The notes beneath the pieces are model-generated. The model was not told where the DNA came from and did not search any database. It saw only the letters and a list, made by a program, of their open reading frames with translations. Shown one piece after another: positions 51,808 through 62,127 of a stretch of DNA of 64,000 nucleotides (position 1 is the stretch's first letter; each line of letters starts with the position of its first letter). Both the position numbers and the translations under genes were made by a program. Origin of the DNA: Vibrio sp. 99-8-1. GTDB taxonomy: Bacteria; Pseudomonadota; Gammaproteobacteria; Enterobacterales; Vibrionaceae. Location: contig NZ_VTXE01000009.1 of assembly GCF_013114595.1 (NCBI RefSeq), positions 79,322-143,321 on the forward strand, read 5' to 3'.

Positions 51808-53595
51808 ATGGCAATCATTCACCTTAGCGGAACGCGCTTAGCGCCTCAAAAACCTAAGGCACCATTGAATCGTCGATTTATGTACGCTATAGGTTTTGTC
51901 TTCCTTATAGCGTCGCATTTTTATATTGCTAATCTCGGCGGTTTAGGGCTTGCTCTTCCTTTTAATAATGCCACATGGTTTGGCTTAAGCTGGGTGTTCG
52001 CCATTGGAATCTACCAAATGGCGCTATCAAAGCAGATTCGCTATTCCAAATTGACCATTGGCTTACTCATTAGCTGCCTTATCATTTCAATACCACTGTT
52101 TTTCTCTTCACCGCCAAACTTACCTTCTGTTCTACCACGAATAGCAGGGCTATGGTTGGGCTGGCTGTTATTCGTTATTTTGCAGCAATTTTCACTAAGT
52201 AATGCCCATAAACAAAGGTTGCTGTGGTTTATTATTTTGGCCGTCTGTATAGAAGCTTTACTCGCTTATGTGCAGTTTTTTGTGCTAAATCATCAAGCTA
52301 TCATCACCCTTGATGATTCACTAAAACAACCATTTGGTATCTTCCAGAATATCAATGCGATGAGTAGCTTTCTGGCCACTGGCTTAGTTTTATCCGGATA
52401 CTTGCTCGCCAGACAACAACGAAAGTATGGAGAAAAACTGTCACGAACAGCGCTTCTTTATATTATGCCGTTAATTACCGTCCCTTTAATTACACTGCTG
52501 GCATCTCGTATCGGCTGGATTATCTCACTGGTTAGTGTACTGCTTATCGTTCCCTACCTTTACCGATTTTCGACTAAAAAACGCTTTATTGGCTGGTCTT
52601 TTGCCCTCTTGGCGGGAATCTGTTTAGGGGGAATATTGGCCTTTTCTTCGGGCAATCTTAGTTCTCTCAGCGGTGAAAAACCGATTGAAAGTGCAAGGCT
52701 AACAGTACTGCCTCAAGCGATAGATATGTTTATCGAGAAGCCATTTACTGGTTATGGTTTAGGTCAATTCGAATCTGAATACCTTTTATATACCGCGAGG
52801 CAACATCAGCTCAACTCAAATTATCCAGTCGCAATAGAGGATGTAACTCATCCTTTTAATGAGGTACTTTTCTGGGGTATTGAAGGAGGATTAATTCCTG
52901 TCATAGGTATTATCCTTGCGGCACTTTTTGTTCTATTTAAAATCAGTTCAACACGCAAAGGGACACGGCTTGCTATTTTATCACTACTCATGCCTATCGC
53001 TTTGCATGCTCAGCTCGAAAACCCTTTTTATCAATCATCCATACACTGGATTACCTTCATTGTCCTGATTTTTTGGGTTGACCAAAGAACGGCAAAATAT
53101 AAGCACTATGGTATTCGAACCACCAGCGTCCACTTTTTTAAAGTAACAAGTGTCATATTACCTATTCTGTTAATCAGTTATATGACTTTGTCTTTACACA
53201 CTAACTATCAGCTAAAGCAGTTTGCTCAGTCCTACCCAAAAAGAATGGAACTACTTGATAACATTATTTATTCAGGAACATTTAAACAGGAAGTGAACTG
53301 GCAAATACACAGCAACCAGCTAAAAAATGGCTTGGTAAATAAACAGCTCGATAAAGTTGTTGGTTATATCGAATGGTCACTGGATAGTATTCAACAGACA
53401 CCAAGCTCTAAACTCTATAAGAGCCTTATTCTGGCGTACCTAGGTGTAGGAGAAGTAAGTAAAGCGGAACAGATTCGAGACGAAGCGAGCTACCTTTACC
53501 CTCAGCAAGATTTCTCGGTCATCCATATTGATCCCGTATTCAATATTCAACCCGCAGATAAAAACAAAGATAACAGCGTAGATAAGAAAGCATAA
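51808..53595 (+). CDS. pglL: PglL-type O-oligosaccharyltransferase (Wzy_C family)
   Basis: This 595-residue polytopic membrane protein of the O-antigen ligase/PglL superfamily transfers lipid-linked glycans to proteins or to lipid A core in the periplasm. There are about eleven membrane helices up to residue 465, then a soluble C-terminal part with a TPR-like helical feel. Family marks include FGIFQNINAMSSFLATGL, GYGLGQFESEYL, the HPFNE motif in the large loop and ENPFYQSSIHWITF, a pattern of PglL rather than WaaL enzymes. In V. cholerae the gene at this site (next to uvrA) has been described as a PglL. The native substrate is unknown. The nearby MSHA pilin is a candidate by inference. Confidence 0.82.
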   Translation: MAIIHLSGTRLAPQKPKAPLNRRFMYAIGFVFLIASHFYIANLGGLGLALPFNNATWFGLSWVFAIGIYQMALSKQIRYSKLTIGLLISCLIISIPLFFSSPPNLPSVLPRIAGLWLGWLLFVILQQFSLSNAHKQRLLWFIILAVCIEALLAYVQFFVLNHQAIITLDDSLKQPFGIFQNINAMSSFLATGLVLSGYLLARQQRKYGEKLSRTALLYIMPLITVPLITLLASRIGWIISLVSVLLIVPYLYRFSTKKRFIGWSFALLAGICLGGILAFSSGNLSSLSGEKPIESARLTVLPQAIDMFIEKPFTGYGLGQFESEYLLYTARQHQLNSNYPVAIEDVTHPFNEVLFWGIEGGLIPVIGIILAALFVLFKISSTRKGTRLAILSLLMPIALHAQLENPFYQSSIHWITFIVLIFWVDQRTAKYKHYGIRTTSVHFFKVTSVILPILLISYMTLSLHTNYQLKQFAQSYPKRMELLDNIIYSGTFKQEVNWQIHSNQLKNGLVNKQLDKVVGYIEWSLDSIQQTPSSKLYKSLILAYLGVGEVSKAEQIRDEASYLYPQQDFSVIHIDPVFNIQPADKNKDNSVDKKA

Positions 53596-53686
53596 AATAC
53601 CACTGCCTTTGTGACTTATCCTCACTATAAATCTACAGGATAATCACCAGAATCTTAGTGGCGATTATCCTATCATGGGCGATGAA

Positions 53687-54808
53687 TTACTCGTTTAGGG
53701 TCTCTTCTAATGCCTTAAGGCATAGTGCAACATTTTCACTTCGAGCCGCGTATCCCATTAAACCAATACGCCACGCTTTACCTGCTAAAGCGCCTAAACC
53801 GGCACCAATTTCTAAATTATATTGCTGAAGAAGATGAGAGCGAACCGCGGCATCATCGACACCTTCAGGGATATAAATAGCATTCAACTGCGGTAAACGA
53901 TAAGGTTCATCAACAACAAATGAAACACCGAGCGCTTCTAAGCCATGCTTAAGCTTATTGTGCATAGTCTTATGGCGATTCCATGCATTCTCGAGCCCTT
54001 CATTCTTAAGTAGTAACAACGCTTCATGTAGAGCGTATAAGCTATTTACCGGAGCAGTATGATGATAACTACGTTTTCCATCACCACTCCAATATCCTAA
54101 CACCAAGCTTTGATCCAAAAACCAGCTTTGAATGGGTTCTTTTCGTTGCTGAATCTTATCGATAGCGGCCTGAGAAAACGTAAGTGGCGAAAGTCCGGGA
54201 ACACACGAAAGACATTTTTGACTGCCCGAGTAAACGGCATCCAGCTGCCATTCATCCACCAGCAGAGGAACACCCCCAAGTGAAGTTACCGCATCGACAA
54301 TAGTCAGTACTTGTCTCTCTTTCGCTAAACGAGCCAATGACTGTGCATCACTTAATGCACCTGTCGACGTCTCGGCATGAACAAATGCTAGAGCCTTAAC
54401 ATCGGGATTAGCATCCAACGCAGCAGCTACTTTTTCAACACTGACAGGGCTGCCCCACTCATCATCGACAACAATCGCTTCCCCGCCGCAACGAACGACA
54501 TTCTCACGCATTCGTTCGCCAAATACACCATTGCGACAGACAATGACCTTATCGCCCGGTTCAACTAGGTTAACAAAACACGCTTCCATACCAGCGCTAC
54601 CCGGAGCTGAAACCGCGATAGTGAACTCATTTTCTGTTTGAAAAGCGTATTTCAAAAGCTGCTTTAACTCATCCATCATAGCGACGAAGAGCGGATCTAG
54701 ATGCCCAATCGTTGGACGACTGAGAGCTTGCAACACCTGCGGGTATATATCTGATGGCCCTGGCCCCATTAATGTTCTTTGAGGAGGGATAAAGCTTTGT
54801 ATGGTCAT
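53687..54808 (-). CDS. Class V aminotransferase (alanine-glyoxylate / serine-pyruvate type)
   Basis: This 373-residue PLP enzyme of the alanine-glyoxylate/serine-pyruvate aminotransferase group has the PLP-binding lysine at Lys198 in SGSQKCL. The family motifs MGPGPSDI (residues 14-21), SAPGSAGMEACFVNL (67-81) and VDAVTSLGG (171-179) are present. It probably interconverts glyoxylate or pyruvate with glycine, alanine or serine, but the exact pair is not determined by sequence. It is transcribed alone, divergent from lysC. Two tandem copies of a Shine-Dalgarno-bearing 12-mer precede its start. Confidence 0.88.
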   Translation of the reverse strand: MTIQSFIPPQRTLMGPGPSDIYPQVLQALSRPTIGHLDPLFVAMMDELKQLLKYAFQTENEFTIAVSAPGSAGMEACFVNLVEPGDKVIVCRNGVFGERMRENVVRCGGEAIVVDDEWGSPVSVEKVAAALDANPDVKALAFVHAETSTGALSDAQSLARLAKERQVLTIVDAVTSLGGVPLLVDEWQLDAVYSGSQKCLSCVPGLSPLTFSQAAIDKIQQRKEPIQSWFLDQSLVLGYWSGDGKRSYHHTAPVNSLYALHEALLLLKNEGLENAWNRHKTMHNKLKHGLEALGVSFVVDEPYRLPQLNAIYIPEGVDDAAVRSHLLQQYNLEIGAGLGALAGKAWRIGLMGYAARSENVALCLKALEETLNE

Positions 54809-54812
54809 AATC

Positions 54813-54841
54813 AGTCCTTTCTAACAATTAGTCCTTTCTAA
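54813..54841 (-). repeat. Tandem 12-base repeat carrying duplicated ribosome binding sites
   Basis: AGTCCTTTCTAA occurs twice with a 17-base period (54813-54824 and 54830-54841). In the minus-strand mRNA each copy reads TTAGAAAGGACT and holds an AAAGGA Shine-Dalgarno. The nearer copy is correctly spaced for the aminotransferase ATG at 54808. Confidence 0.75.
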
Positions 54842-55149
54842 AAATAGCGGTCATTTATAATTATTAACTACCCGTTATATCCCCCTCAAATATTTCGAAT
54901 AAATAGGAAGCTACGATAGGTAAACCTCACAACAATACTAACTAAACCGCCTATCGAGAGATATAGGTTCACTAGCCTAAAGGAAAATATCTCTTTCAAC
55001 AATGCGACTCAAGTCTAGTGGTCTAACCAGAAATTTAATCCGTGAATATTCTTTGACTAAAAATTCATTTAGCCATTGACTTTTATGCTGCAAAAACGTT
55101 CAATGAAGAAGATTGAGTTAACCGACACTATGTTGTTAATTCCGTCAGC
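54842..55149. promoter_or_regulatory. Divergent promoter region before lysC
   Basis: This 308-base stretch has no credible gene. It must hold the promoters for the aminotransferase (minus) and for the lysC leader (plus). It is AT-rich. I found no convincing operator. The start of a 79-codon frame at 55076 falls here but runs through the riboswitch and is not a gene. Confidence 0.35.
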
Positions 55150-55312
55150 TTTGATAGCAGAAGAGGAGCATTGCCCAGGCAGGTGTTATTGTGGAGCCTC
55201 AACTCCAATACATAACATTTATGGGGAGCAATGCCGAGATGAGTATTTAGTGAGTGTAAATATTTGTCGGTTGTGTAGGCTGAATCCTGCCAACTGTCGC
55301 CAGAGTATCTGG
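55150..55312 (+). ncRNA. Lysine riboswitch (L-box) in the lysC leader
   Basis: This RNA element binds lysine and shuts off lysC expression. It aligns block by block with the E. coli lysC leader: AGAAGAGGAGCATTGCCCA (55159-55177), the GGAGCCTCAACTCC hairpin region, GGGGAGCAATGCCGAGATGA (55223-55242), GTCGGTTGTGTAGGCTGAATCC and TGTCGCCAGAG. The closing P1 helix uses GATA (55153-55156) with TATC (55306-55309). The following 140 bases to the start codon form the expression platform. GAAGAGCTTC at 55314-55323 is a small hairpin, and CCTCTGCT near 55353 can pair with the AGCAG-AAGAGG arm. The mechanism (termination, translation or decay) is undecided. Confidence 0.9.
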
Positions 55313-55452
55313 TGAAGAGCTTCTGAGGTATATTGCTTTTATCACGCTTTCCCCTCTGCTCTTATATTCTCTTCTCGGTTACATCGCAATTATCGCTTAG
55401 TAATAATTACTGAATATTCAATTTTATGGATGAAATGATAGGGAGAAACGCC

Positions 55453-56808
55453 GTGAGCGCATTCAATGTAGCGAAGTTTGGTGGCACAAGTGTTGCCAAC
55501 TTTGAAGCCATGAGCCGTTGTGCAGCCATTATAGAAAACAACCCCAACACGAGATTGGTGGTAAGTAGTGCCTGCTCAGGAGTAACAAATCTACTTGTTG
55601 AGCTTGCAAATGGTACCAGTTCAGAACGACGAAAAGCGCTGCTGAGTCAATTGGCAGAAATTCATGACAGCATAATTGATGAACTCGCGGATCCTTTGCA
55701 AACAGAAAGAGACGTGCACCTTCTACTGCAAGATATCGCAATGGTTGCTGAACAAGCGGCGATTCAACCCAGCGATCAATTAACGGATCATCTGGTCGCA
55801 AGTGGCGAACTGATGTCGACTCATATCTTAACTCAGATTATGAGAGAGCGAGGCATCGAAGCTGTCCGGTTTGATATACGCGATATTATGAAAACATCTG
55901 CTGTGTTTGGTAAAGCAGAACCCAATTTAGTCGAAATATCTAAGCTTGCTAAACAGAAACTGGTTCCTCTATGCAATGACCATGTTGTGATTACACAAGG
56001 GTTTATCGGCTCTGATGACGCGGGAAATACCACAACATTGGGCAGAGGCGGAAGCGATTATAGTGCGGCTTTAATCGCAGAATCGGTTGAAGCCAAAGGA
56101 TTAGAAATATGGACGGATGTTCCTGGAATATACACAACCGATCCAAGAATCGCCCCAAAAGCCACTCCTATCGCAGAAATTAGCTTTAGTGAAGCGTCTG
56201 AGATGGCCAATTTCGGAGCTAAAATACTTCATCCATCTACGTTACTTCCTGCTTTGCGCCATCAAATTCCAGTGTTTGTCGGCTCTTCTAAAGCTCCAGA
56301 AAAAGGAGGCACATGGATCAAGGAACAAGTCAGCAGTGCTCCACTCTTTCGAGCTGTCGCCCTTCGCTGCAATCAAACTATGGTGACATTGCATAGTCCA
56401 AATATGTTTCATGCCTACGGCTTCCTGGCTGAAGTATTTAAGATTCTGGCTAAGTATAAAATCTCCGTTGACCTGATAACAACATCAGAAGTGAGTGTCT
56501 CGTTAACATTAGATCAAACAAATACTTCCGGCGGCTCTCCCGAGCTTCCTCATCAAGCGCAACAAGAGCTAGAACAGCTTTGCAGTGTAGAAGTAGAACA
56601 GGATCTCTGTCTGGTTGCTCTGATAGGTAACAATATGAGTGAGTGTAAAGGGTACGCTAAAAAAGTATTTGGTACTCTTGAAGATATTAACTTACGTATG
56701 ATCTGCTATGGTGCGAGTCAACACAATCTATGCTTCTTAGTTCGTTCAGCTGATTCAAGACGTTCCATTCAGTTACTACATAAAGAGTTATTTGAACTTA
56801 GAGAATAG
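55453..56808 (+). CDS. lysC: Lysine-sensitive aspartokinase III LysC
   Basis: LysC phosphorylates aspartate, the first step toward lysine, threonine, methionine and diaminopimelate. The product is about 451 residues. The N-terminal kinase motif is KFGGTSVANF, followed by RGGSDYSAALIAE (catalytic region), and the C-terminal half (about 310-451) holds two ACT domains for lysine feedback. I chose GTG at 55453 because GGGAGA lies six bases upstream and the protein then starts MSAFNVAKFGG, like E. coli LysC. The ATG nine codons earlier has no Shine-Dalgarno. A lysine riboswitch precedes it and a shared terminator follows. Confidence 0.94.
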   Translation: MSAFNVAKFGGTSVANFEAMSRCAAIIENNPNTRLVVSSACSGVTNLLVELANGTSSERRKALLSQLAEIHDSIIDELADPLQTERDVHLLLQDIAMVAEQAAIQPSDQLTDHLVASGELMSTHILTQIMRERGIEAVRFDIRDIMKTSAVFGKAEPNLVEISKLAKQKLVPLCNDHVVITQGFIGSDDAGNTTTLGRGGSDYSAALIAESVEAKGLEIWTDVPGIYTTDPRIAPKATPIAEISFSEASEMANFGAKILHPSTLLPALRHQIPVFVGSSKAPEKGGTWIKEQVSSAPLFRAVALRCNQTMVTLHSPNMFHAYGFLAEVFKILAKYKISVDLITTSEVSVSLTLDQTNTSGGSPELPHQAQQELEQLCSVEVEQDLCLVALIGNNMSECKGYAKKVFGTLEDINLRMICYGASQHNLCFLVRSADSRRSIQLLHKELFELRE

Positions 56809-56862
56809 TGACGGTATTAATTTGGAGCTATATGACCAGTCATACAGCCCAACTCAAAGAAT

Positions 56863-56891
56863 AAAAAAATGGGCAAAATGCCCATTTTTTT
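56863..56891. terminator. Bidirectional terminator between lysC and metH
   Basis: A symmetric hairpin with arms AAAAAAATGGGCA (56863-56875) and TGCCCATTTTTTT (56879-56891) ends both lysC (plus) and metH (minus). Confidence 0.92.
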
Positions 56892-56904
56892 GTTTGAAAC
56901 CACA

Positions 56905-59900
56905 TCAATTAATGTTCGGCGCTAACCACCTTTCAGCTTGCTGTAAGTCCCAACCTTTTCTTGCCGCATAATCTTCTACTTGATCTGACTGAATTTTAGC
57001 AACAGCGAAATATCGAGATTCTGGATGAGAGAAATACCAACCAGAAACTGACGCTCCCGGTAGCATCGCGTAGCTGGATGTAAGCTCCATACCAATATTC
57101 TCTTCAACTTCCATTAGGTCCCAAATTTGTTGCTTTTCACTATGTTCCGGACAAGCTGGGTATCCTGGCGCTGGGCGTATACCTTGATATTTTTCTCGAA
57201 CGAGATCATCGGCCGTCAGAGATTCATTCTCGGCGTACCCCCAAATCTCTTTGCGTATTTTTTCATGCAGATATTCAGCAAGTGCTTCTGCAAGTCTATC
57301 CGCTACAGCTTGAACCATAATGGCATTGTAGTCATCACCTTGTGCTTTATAGCTGTCGGCAAGCTCCCTTTCGCCTATTCCACCAGTCACGGCAAATGTT
57401 CCAATCCAATCAAGCTTTTCAGATTCTTTTGGAGCAATATAGTCTGACAAACAATAATTAAACCCTTTCGGCTTTTCTGTTTGCTGTCGTAGATGATGTA
57501 ATCTCGTTTTCACCTCAGTTCGTGTTTCATCGGTATACACTTCAATATCATCTCCTACTGCCGCCGCAGGAAATAAGCCACAAATGCCTTTAGCATTAAG
57601 TAGCCCCTCAGTTTCCACTCTATCTAACCAAGCGTTAGCATCGTCAAATAGTCGCTTAGCTTCTTCTCCAACTTCATCATGATCAAAAATTGCTGGGTAC
57701 TTACCCATCAGTGACCAAGTCATGAAGAAAGGTGTCCAATCAATATAGCCACGCAACGTTTTTATGTCACAAGATTCAAACACATGCACACCGGCTTTTT
57801 TAGGCACAGGAGGCGTATAGGATGGCCAATCAATATCCACTCGATTCAGGCGAGCTTTCTCTAAACTAATAGGCTTTGTTCTTGGTGTTTTGCGATTGTG
57901 CTGCTCTCGTACTCGTTGATAATCTTTATCCAGTTTTTCTACAAAACTAGGCTTTAACTCATCAGATAATAGTGAAGTACATACTCCAACGGCGCGTGAT
58001 GCATTATTTACATAAACAACAGGCTGAGAATAATTTTGTTCTATTTTTACTGCGGTATGAGCTTTTGATGTCGTCGCCCCACCGATCATCAATGGCAAAT
58101 CAAACCCTTGACGCTCCATCTCTTTAGCGACGTGTACCATCTCATCTAATGAAGGCGTGATTAACCCTGATAAGCCAATAATGTCGACATTCTCTTCTTT
58201 GGCAACTTTTAAAATTTTCTCACAAGAAACCATGACGCCAAGGTCAATAATCTCGTAATTATTACATTGAAGAACCACTCCTACGATATTTTTACCAATA
58301 TCATGCACATCACCTTTAACGGTCGCCAGCAAGATTTTTCCATTTGTACTGCCCGCTTGTTTAGCTGCGTTAATATAAGGTTCTAAATGCGCAACAGCCT
58401 GTTTCATCACTCGTGCAGATTTCACTACTTGAGGAAGAAACATTTTTCCTTCACCGAATAGATCTCCGACGACATTCATCCCTTCCATTAAGGGTCCTTC
58501 AATAACCTCTAATGGTTTGTCTGCCTGTAACCTAGCCTCTTCTGTATCCGAAACTATAAATTCCGTAATGCCTTTAACTAATGCGTGCTCCAAGCGTTTT
58601 TCTACTGACCAACTTCTCCACTCTTGTGCAGAAGAATCTTCTTCTTTACCAACGCCATTATCACGATACTCATTAGCAATATCGAGTAACCGTTCAGTGG
58701 CATCATCTCTGCGATTAAGTACTACGTCTTCTACCGCATGGCGCAACTTATCTGGAACATTATCGTAGATCTCTAACTGACCAGCGTTAACGATCCCCAT
58801 ATCCATGCCATTTTTAAAGCAGTGATACAAAAACACCGCATGAATGGCTTCGCGAACATAATTGTTACCTCGGAATGAGAATGAAACATTCGACACCCCA
58901 CCCGATATCATTGCATAAGGTAAGTCCCGCTTAATGTCCGCTACAGCATTGATAAAATCGACAGCGTAGTTATTGTGCTCATCTATCCCAGTCGCAATAG
59001 CAAATATATTTGGATCAAAAATGATATCTTCTGCTGGAAAGCCAACTTCATCCACTAAAACTCGATAAGCATTCGTACAGATCTCTATTTTTCTTTCTCT
59101 GGTGTCAGCCTGACCATCTTCATCAAACGCCATCACAATAACGGCCGCGCCATAACGTCTAATGAGTTTGGCTTGCTCGATAAATTTTTCTTTGCCTTCT
59201 TTTAAAGAGATAGAGTTCACTATCCCTTTACCCTGAATGCATTTTAAACCGGCTTCGATTACTTCCCATTTTGATGAATCAACCATAATGGGAACTTTAG
59301 AAATTTCGGGTTCAGAGGCACATAGATTCAAAAAGCGAACCATACAAGCTTGCGCATCTAACATGCCCTCATCCATATTTATATCGATGATTTGAGCGCC
59401 ATTTTCCACCTGCTGACGAGCCACCTCTAATGCTTCGTCATACAGCTCTTCTTTAATTAATCGCTTAAAACGTGCAGAGCCCGTTACATTTGTTCGCTCA
59501 CCCACATTAACAAATAACGTATCTTCTTTAATGGTAAGAGGCTCTAGCCCAGATAGACGACAAGCTTTGGCGATATCAGGAAGCTTTCTAGGTGCAACGT
59601 TATTAACCGCGTTCGCCATCTGACGAATATGCTCTGGTGTCGTACCACAACAGCCACCAATTAGGTTTAGATATCCACTTTCAGCCCACTCAGCAACATG
59701 CTGTGCCATATCTTCGGCAGAAAGATCATACTCACCAAATGCATTAGGTAAGCCTGCGTTTGGGTGAACAGAAACAAATGTTTCTGAAATTCTCGACATT
59801 TCAACGACATATTGACGAAGTTCATCTGGGCCCAATGCGCAGTTCAAACCAAAGGAGATAGGGTTAACATGTCGTAAAGCATTGTAAAATGCTTCTGTTG

Positions 59901-60585
59901 TCTGGCCAGATAACGTTCGACCTGACGCATCAGTAATCGTACCTGAAATCATCACTGGCAATTCGATGGCAAGCTCTTCAAACACTGAGTCCACAGCAAA
60001 TGCACACGCTTTAGCATTTAAAGTATCGAAGATTGTTTCTATCAAGATCAGATCCGACCCACCTTTGATCAACGCTTTGGTTGATTCAGAATAGGCTTCA
60101 ACCAACTCGTCAAAACTAACGTTTCGAAAGCCGGGATCATTAACATCAGGTGAGATAGAACAAGTGCGGTTTGTCGGTCCAAGTACCCCAGCAACAAATC
60201 GAGGTTTATCTGGGGTTTTTAATGTCCATTCGTCAGCCGCTTCTCGTGCTAATCGCGCAGCTTGATAATTAATCTCTTCACTCAAGCTCTCCATACCATA
60301 GTCAGCCATGGCGATAGAAGTAGCGTTAAAACTGTTTGTTTCTAGAATATCGGCGCCCGCATCCAAATATTCGCAATGGATGGTTTTAATAATTTCAGGC
60401 TGAGTTAATACTAAGAGGTCGTTGTTTCCTTTAAGATCGCTAGGCCAGTCAGAAAAGCGTTCACCACGATAATCATTCTCTTCTAATTTATAGCTTTGAA
60501 TCATGGTGCCCATACCACCATCAATCAATAAAATTCGTTCTTTCAATATCGCTTCAATACGATCTCTTACCTTGCTTCCAGTCAC
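56905..60585 (-). CDS. metH: Cobalamin-dependent methionine synthase MetH
   Basis: MetH transfers a methyl group from 5-methyltetrahydrofolate to homocysteine via methylcobalamin. The 1226-residue protein has all four modules. The homocysteine domain (to about 330) has zinc cysteines in GLNCALGP and [10 protein letters not shown]. The pterin-binding domain starts near 355 ([11 protein letters not shown]). The cap and B12 domain (about 650-895) has [14 protein letters not shown] supplying the lower-ligand histidine. The SAM-dependent activation domain (about 900-1226) has [15 protein letters not shown]. It is complete. Tandem met boxes lie upstream, so MetJ repression is expected. Confidence 0.97.
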   Translation of the reverse strand: MTGSKVRDRIEAILKERILLIDGGMGTMIQSYKLEENDYRGERFSDWPSDLKGNNDLLVLTQPEIIKTIHCEYLDAGADILETNSFNATSIAMADYGMESLSEEINYQAARLAREAADEWTLKTPDKPRFVAGVLGPTNRTCSISPDVNDPGFRNVSFDELVEAYSESTKALIKGGSDLILIETIFDTLNAKACAFAVDSVFEELAIELPVMISGTITDASGRTLSGQTTEAFYNALRHVNPISFGLNCALGPDELRQYVVEMSRISETFVSVHPNAGLPNAFGEYDLSAEDMAQHVAEWAESGYLNLIGGCCGTTPEHIRQMANAVNNVAPRKLPDIAKACRLSGLEPLTIKEDTLFVNVGERTNVTGSARFKRLIKEELYDEALEVARQQVENGAQIIDINMDEGMLDAQACMVRFLNLCASEPEISKVPIMVDSSKWEVIEAGLKCIQGKGIVNSISLKEGKEKFIEQAKLIRRYGAAVIVMAFDEDGQADTRERKIEICTNAYRVLVDEVGFPAEDIIFDPNIFAIATGIDEHNNYAVDFINAVADIKRDLPYAMISGGVSNVSFSFRGNNYVREAIHAVFLYHCFKNGMDMGIVNAGQLEIYDNVPDKLRHAVEDVVLNRRDDATERLLDIANEYRDNGVGKEEDSSAQEWRSWSVEKRLEHALVKGITEFIVSDTEEARLQADKPLEVIEGPLMEGMNVVGDLFGEGKMFLPQVVKSARVMKQAVAHLEPYINAAKQAGSTNGKILLATVKGDVHDIGKNIVGVVLQCNNYEIIDLGVMVSCEKILKVAKEENVDIIGLSGLITPSLDEMVHVAKEMERQGFDLPLMIGGATTSKAHTAVKIEQNYSQPVVYVNNASRAVGVCTSLLSDELKPSFVEKLDKDYQRVREQHNRKTPRTKPISLEKARLNRVDIDWPSYTPPVPKKAGVHVFESCDIKTLRGYIDWTPFFMTWSLMGKYPAIFDHDEVGEEAKRLFDDANAWLDRVETEGLLNAKGICGLFPAAAVGDDIEVYTDETRTEVKTRLHHLRQQTEKPKGFNYCLSDYIAPKESEKLDWIGTFAVTGGIGERELADSYKAQGDDYNAIMVQAVADRLAEALAEYLHEKIRKEIWGYAENESLTADDLVREKYQGIRPAPGYPACPEHSEKQQIWDLMEVEENIGMELTSSYAMLPGASVSGWYFSHPESRYFAVAKIQSDQVEDYAARKGWDLQQAERWLAPNIN

Positions 60586-60637
60586 AGTACAGCCTCAATC
60601 CATTACTTACTACGATACATCCTACCACAGTTTAAAT

Positions 60638-60653
60638 AGAAATCTAGACGTCT
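60638..60653. promoter_or_regulatory. Tandem met boxes (MetJ operator) upstream of metH
   Basis: The 8-mer AGACGTCT at 60646-60653 matches the MetJ met-box consensus exactly. The directly adjacent 8-mer AGAAATCT (60638-60645) matches six of eight positions, and MetJ needs at least two tandem boxes. The site lies 53-68 bases upstream of the metH start, overlapping the likely promoter (TAGGAT on the minus strand is a possible -10). It could also influence the divergent antiporter gene. Confidence 0.82.
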
Positions 60654-60776
60654 AAACCAATTGATTTCCTGTTAACTGAAAATCCAAGTGTTAACAATTA
60701 TTTTTCATTTAGATTTGAATAATTTGCATCAGAAGCGCAAAATCCGTTCACTACTCACCAATCAATAAAATGAATC

Positions 60777-62066
60777 ATGCCTGTCTACAATACTCTCTGT
60801 TTTCTCGCGGCTGCAGCCATGGCTATCGCTTTTGTGAATAGCAAAATAGGCAAAATGCAAACAACCATTGCGATCACTGCTGGCTCAATAATGCTTTCAC
60901 TCACCATAATCGTCGCAGGCCAAAACCATTGGTTTCATTTGACTGAGATCGCCAGTGATACCATGAGTGATATAAATTTCGAAGATTTTCTTCTAAAAGG
61001 TGTTTTAGGTTTCTTATTATTTGCCGGAGGACTAGGCATAAAACTTCCTCATCTTAAGGACCAGAAGTGGGAAATAACGGTGCTGGCGTTGTTTGCCACT
61101 CTCTTCTCTACTTTCTTTATTGGCTTTGTTCTGTACGGCATCACTATCATCATCAATATGCCGCTAGATCTCATATACTGCTTACTTTTTGGAGCCCTTA
61201 TTTCACCAACAGATCCTATTGCGGTTCTAGCCATTGTTAAAAAACTTAATGCTCCTAAACGTATATCCACGCAAATCGAAGGAGAGTCCCTTTTCAACGA
61301 TGGATTTGGCCTTGTTATTTTCGTGACCCTATTCACCATCGCATTTGGAAATGAAACTCCAACAATAAGCTCAATTACTATGTTGTTTGTGCATGAGGCT
61401 ATAGGAGGACTAGTCTACGGTCTTGTGCTGGGATTAATTTTTCACTACTTAATCAGCGCGACCAATGACCATTCGATGGAGCTACTATTAACGATTGGTA
61501 TACCAACAGCAGGATACGTTTTCGCAGATGTTATACACGTTTCAGGACCGTTAGCAATGGTAGTATCAGGGATACTAATTGGTAACTGGACACGATTTGT
61601 CGGCTTCTCTAAAGAGAGCGCCGATCACCTTGATCATTTTTGGGAACTTGTTGACGAGTTTTTGAATGGGATACTATTTTTGCTTGTCGGATTATCGATG
61701 CTGCTGTTCAAATTCCATCAGGAAGACTGGCTTGTGATGATAATTGCAATACCTCTCGTACTTGTTAGCCGATTCTTGAGTATCTGGCTCTGTTACCAAG
61801 GCTTTAATCGATTTAGACATTATAACCCGTGGTCGATAAGAATACTGACTTGGGGAGGGTTACGAGGCGGCTTGGCAATAGCGATGGCATTGGCAATCCC
61901 TTCAGGAGTAATGGTGGTTCCAGAAAAAGGAATCGATGTAAAAGAAATACTATTGGTTATGACTTACTCCGTTGTTATATTTTCTATTCTGATACAAGGG
62001 TCAACCATCACCCCTTTAATCAATAAAGCAAAGAAAGTAGAACAAATAAATTCTCAGCAAGAGTGA
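60777..62066 (+). CDS. CPA1-family Na+/H+ antiporter (NhaP-like)
   Basis: This 429-residue inner-membrane antiporter has about twelve helices. CPA1 signatures are present: SPTDPIAVLAIVKKL (about 144-158), EGESLFNDGFGLVIF (about 166-180, with the ion-binding ND pair) and the late GGLRGGLAIAMALAIP motif. Proteins of this type exchange Na+ or K+ for H+ and maintain pH and sodium balance. The exact ion is not decided by sequence. There is no long cytoplasmic tail. The start is ATG 60777, without a clear Shine-Dalgarno. It is convergent with metA across a strong hairpin. Confidence 0.88.
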   Translation: MPVYNTLCFLAAAAMAIAFVNSKIGKMQTTIAITAGSIMLSLTIIVAGQNHWFHLTEIASDTMSDINFEDFLLKGVLGFLLFAGGLGIKLPHLKDQKWEITVLALFATLFSTFFIGFVLYGITIIINMPLDLIYCLLFGALISPTDPIAVLAIVKKLNAPKRISTQIEGESLFNDGFGLVIFVTLFTIAFGNETPTISSITMLFVHEAIGGLVYGLVLGLIFHYLISATNDHSMELLLTIGIPTAGYVFADVIHVSGPLAMVVSGILIGNWTRFVGFSKESADHLDHFWELVDEFLNGILFLLVGLSMLLFKFHQEDWLVMIIAIPLVLVSRFLSIWLCYQGFNRFRHYNPWSIRILTWGGLRGGLAIAMALAIPSGVMVVPEKGIDVKEILLVMTYSVVIFSILIQGSTITPLINKAKKVEQINSQQE

Positions 62067-62127
62067 CAAATTTAACCTTACAGTGGTCTGGTTATCTCTA
62101 AAACCAGTCAAACACAATTAAGTAAGA

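Noticed and set aside
55076..55315. A 79-codon open frame upstream of lysC
   Set aside because: It runs through the conserved blocks of the lysine riboswitch and has no Shine-Dalgarno or recognisable protein family. The RNA element explains the sequence.
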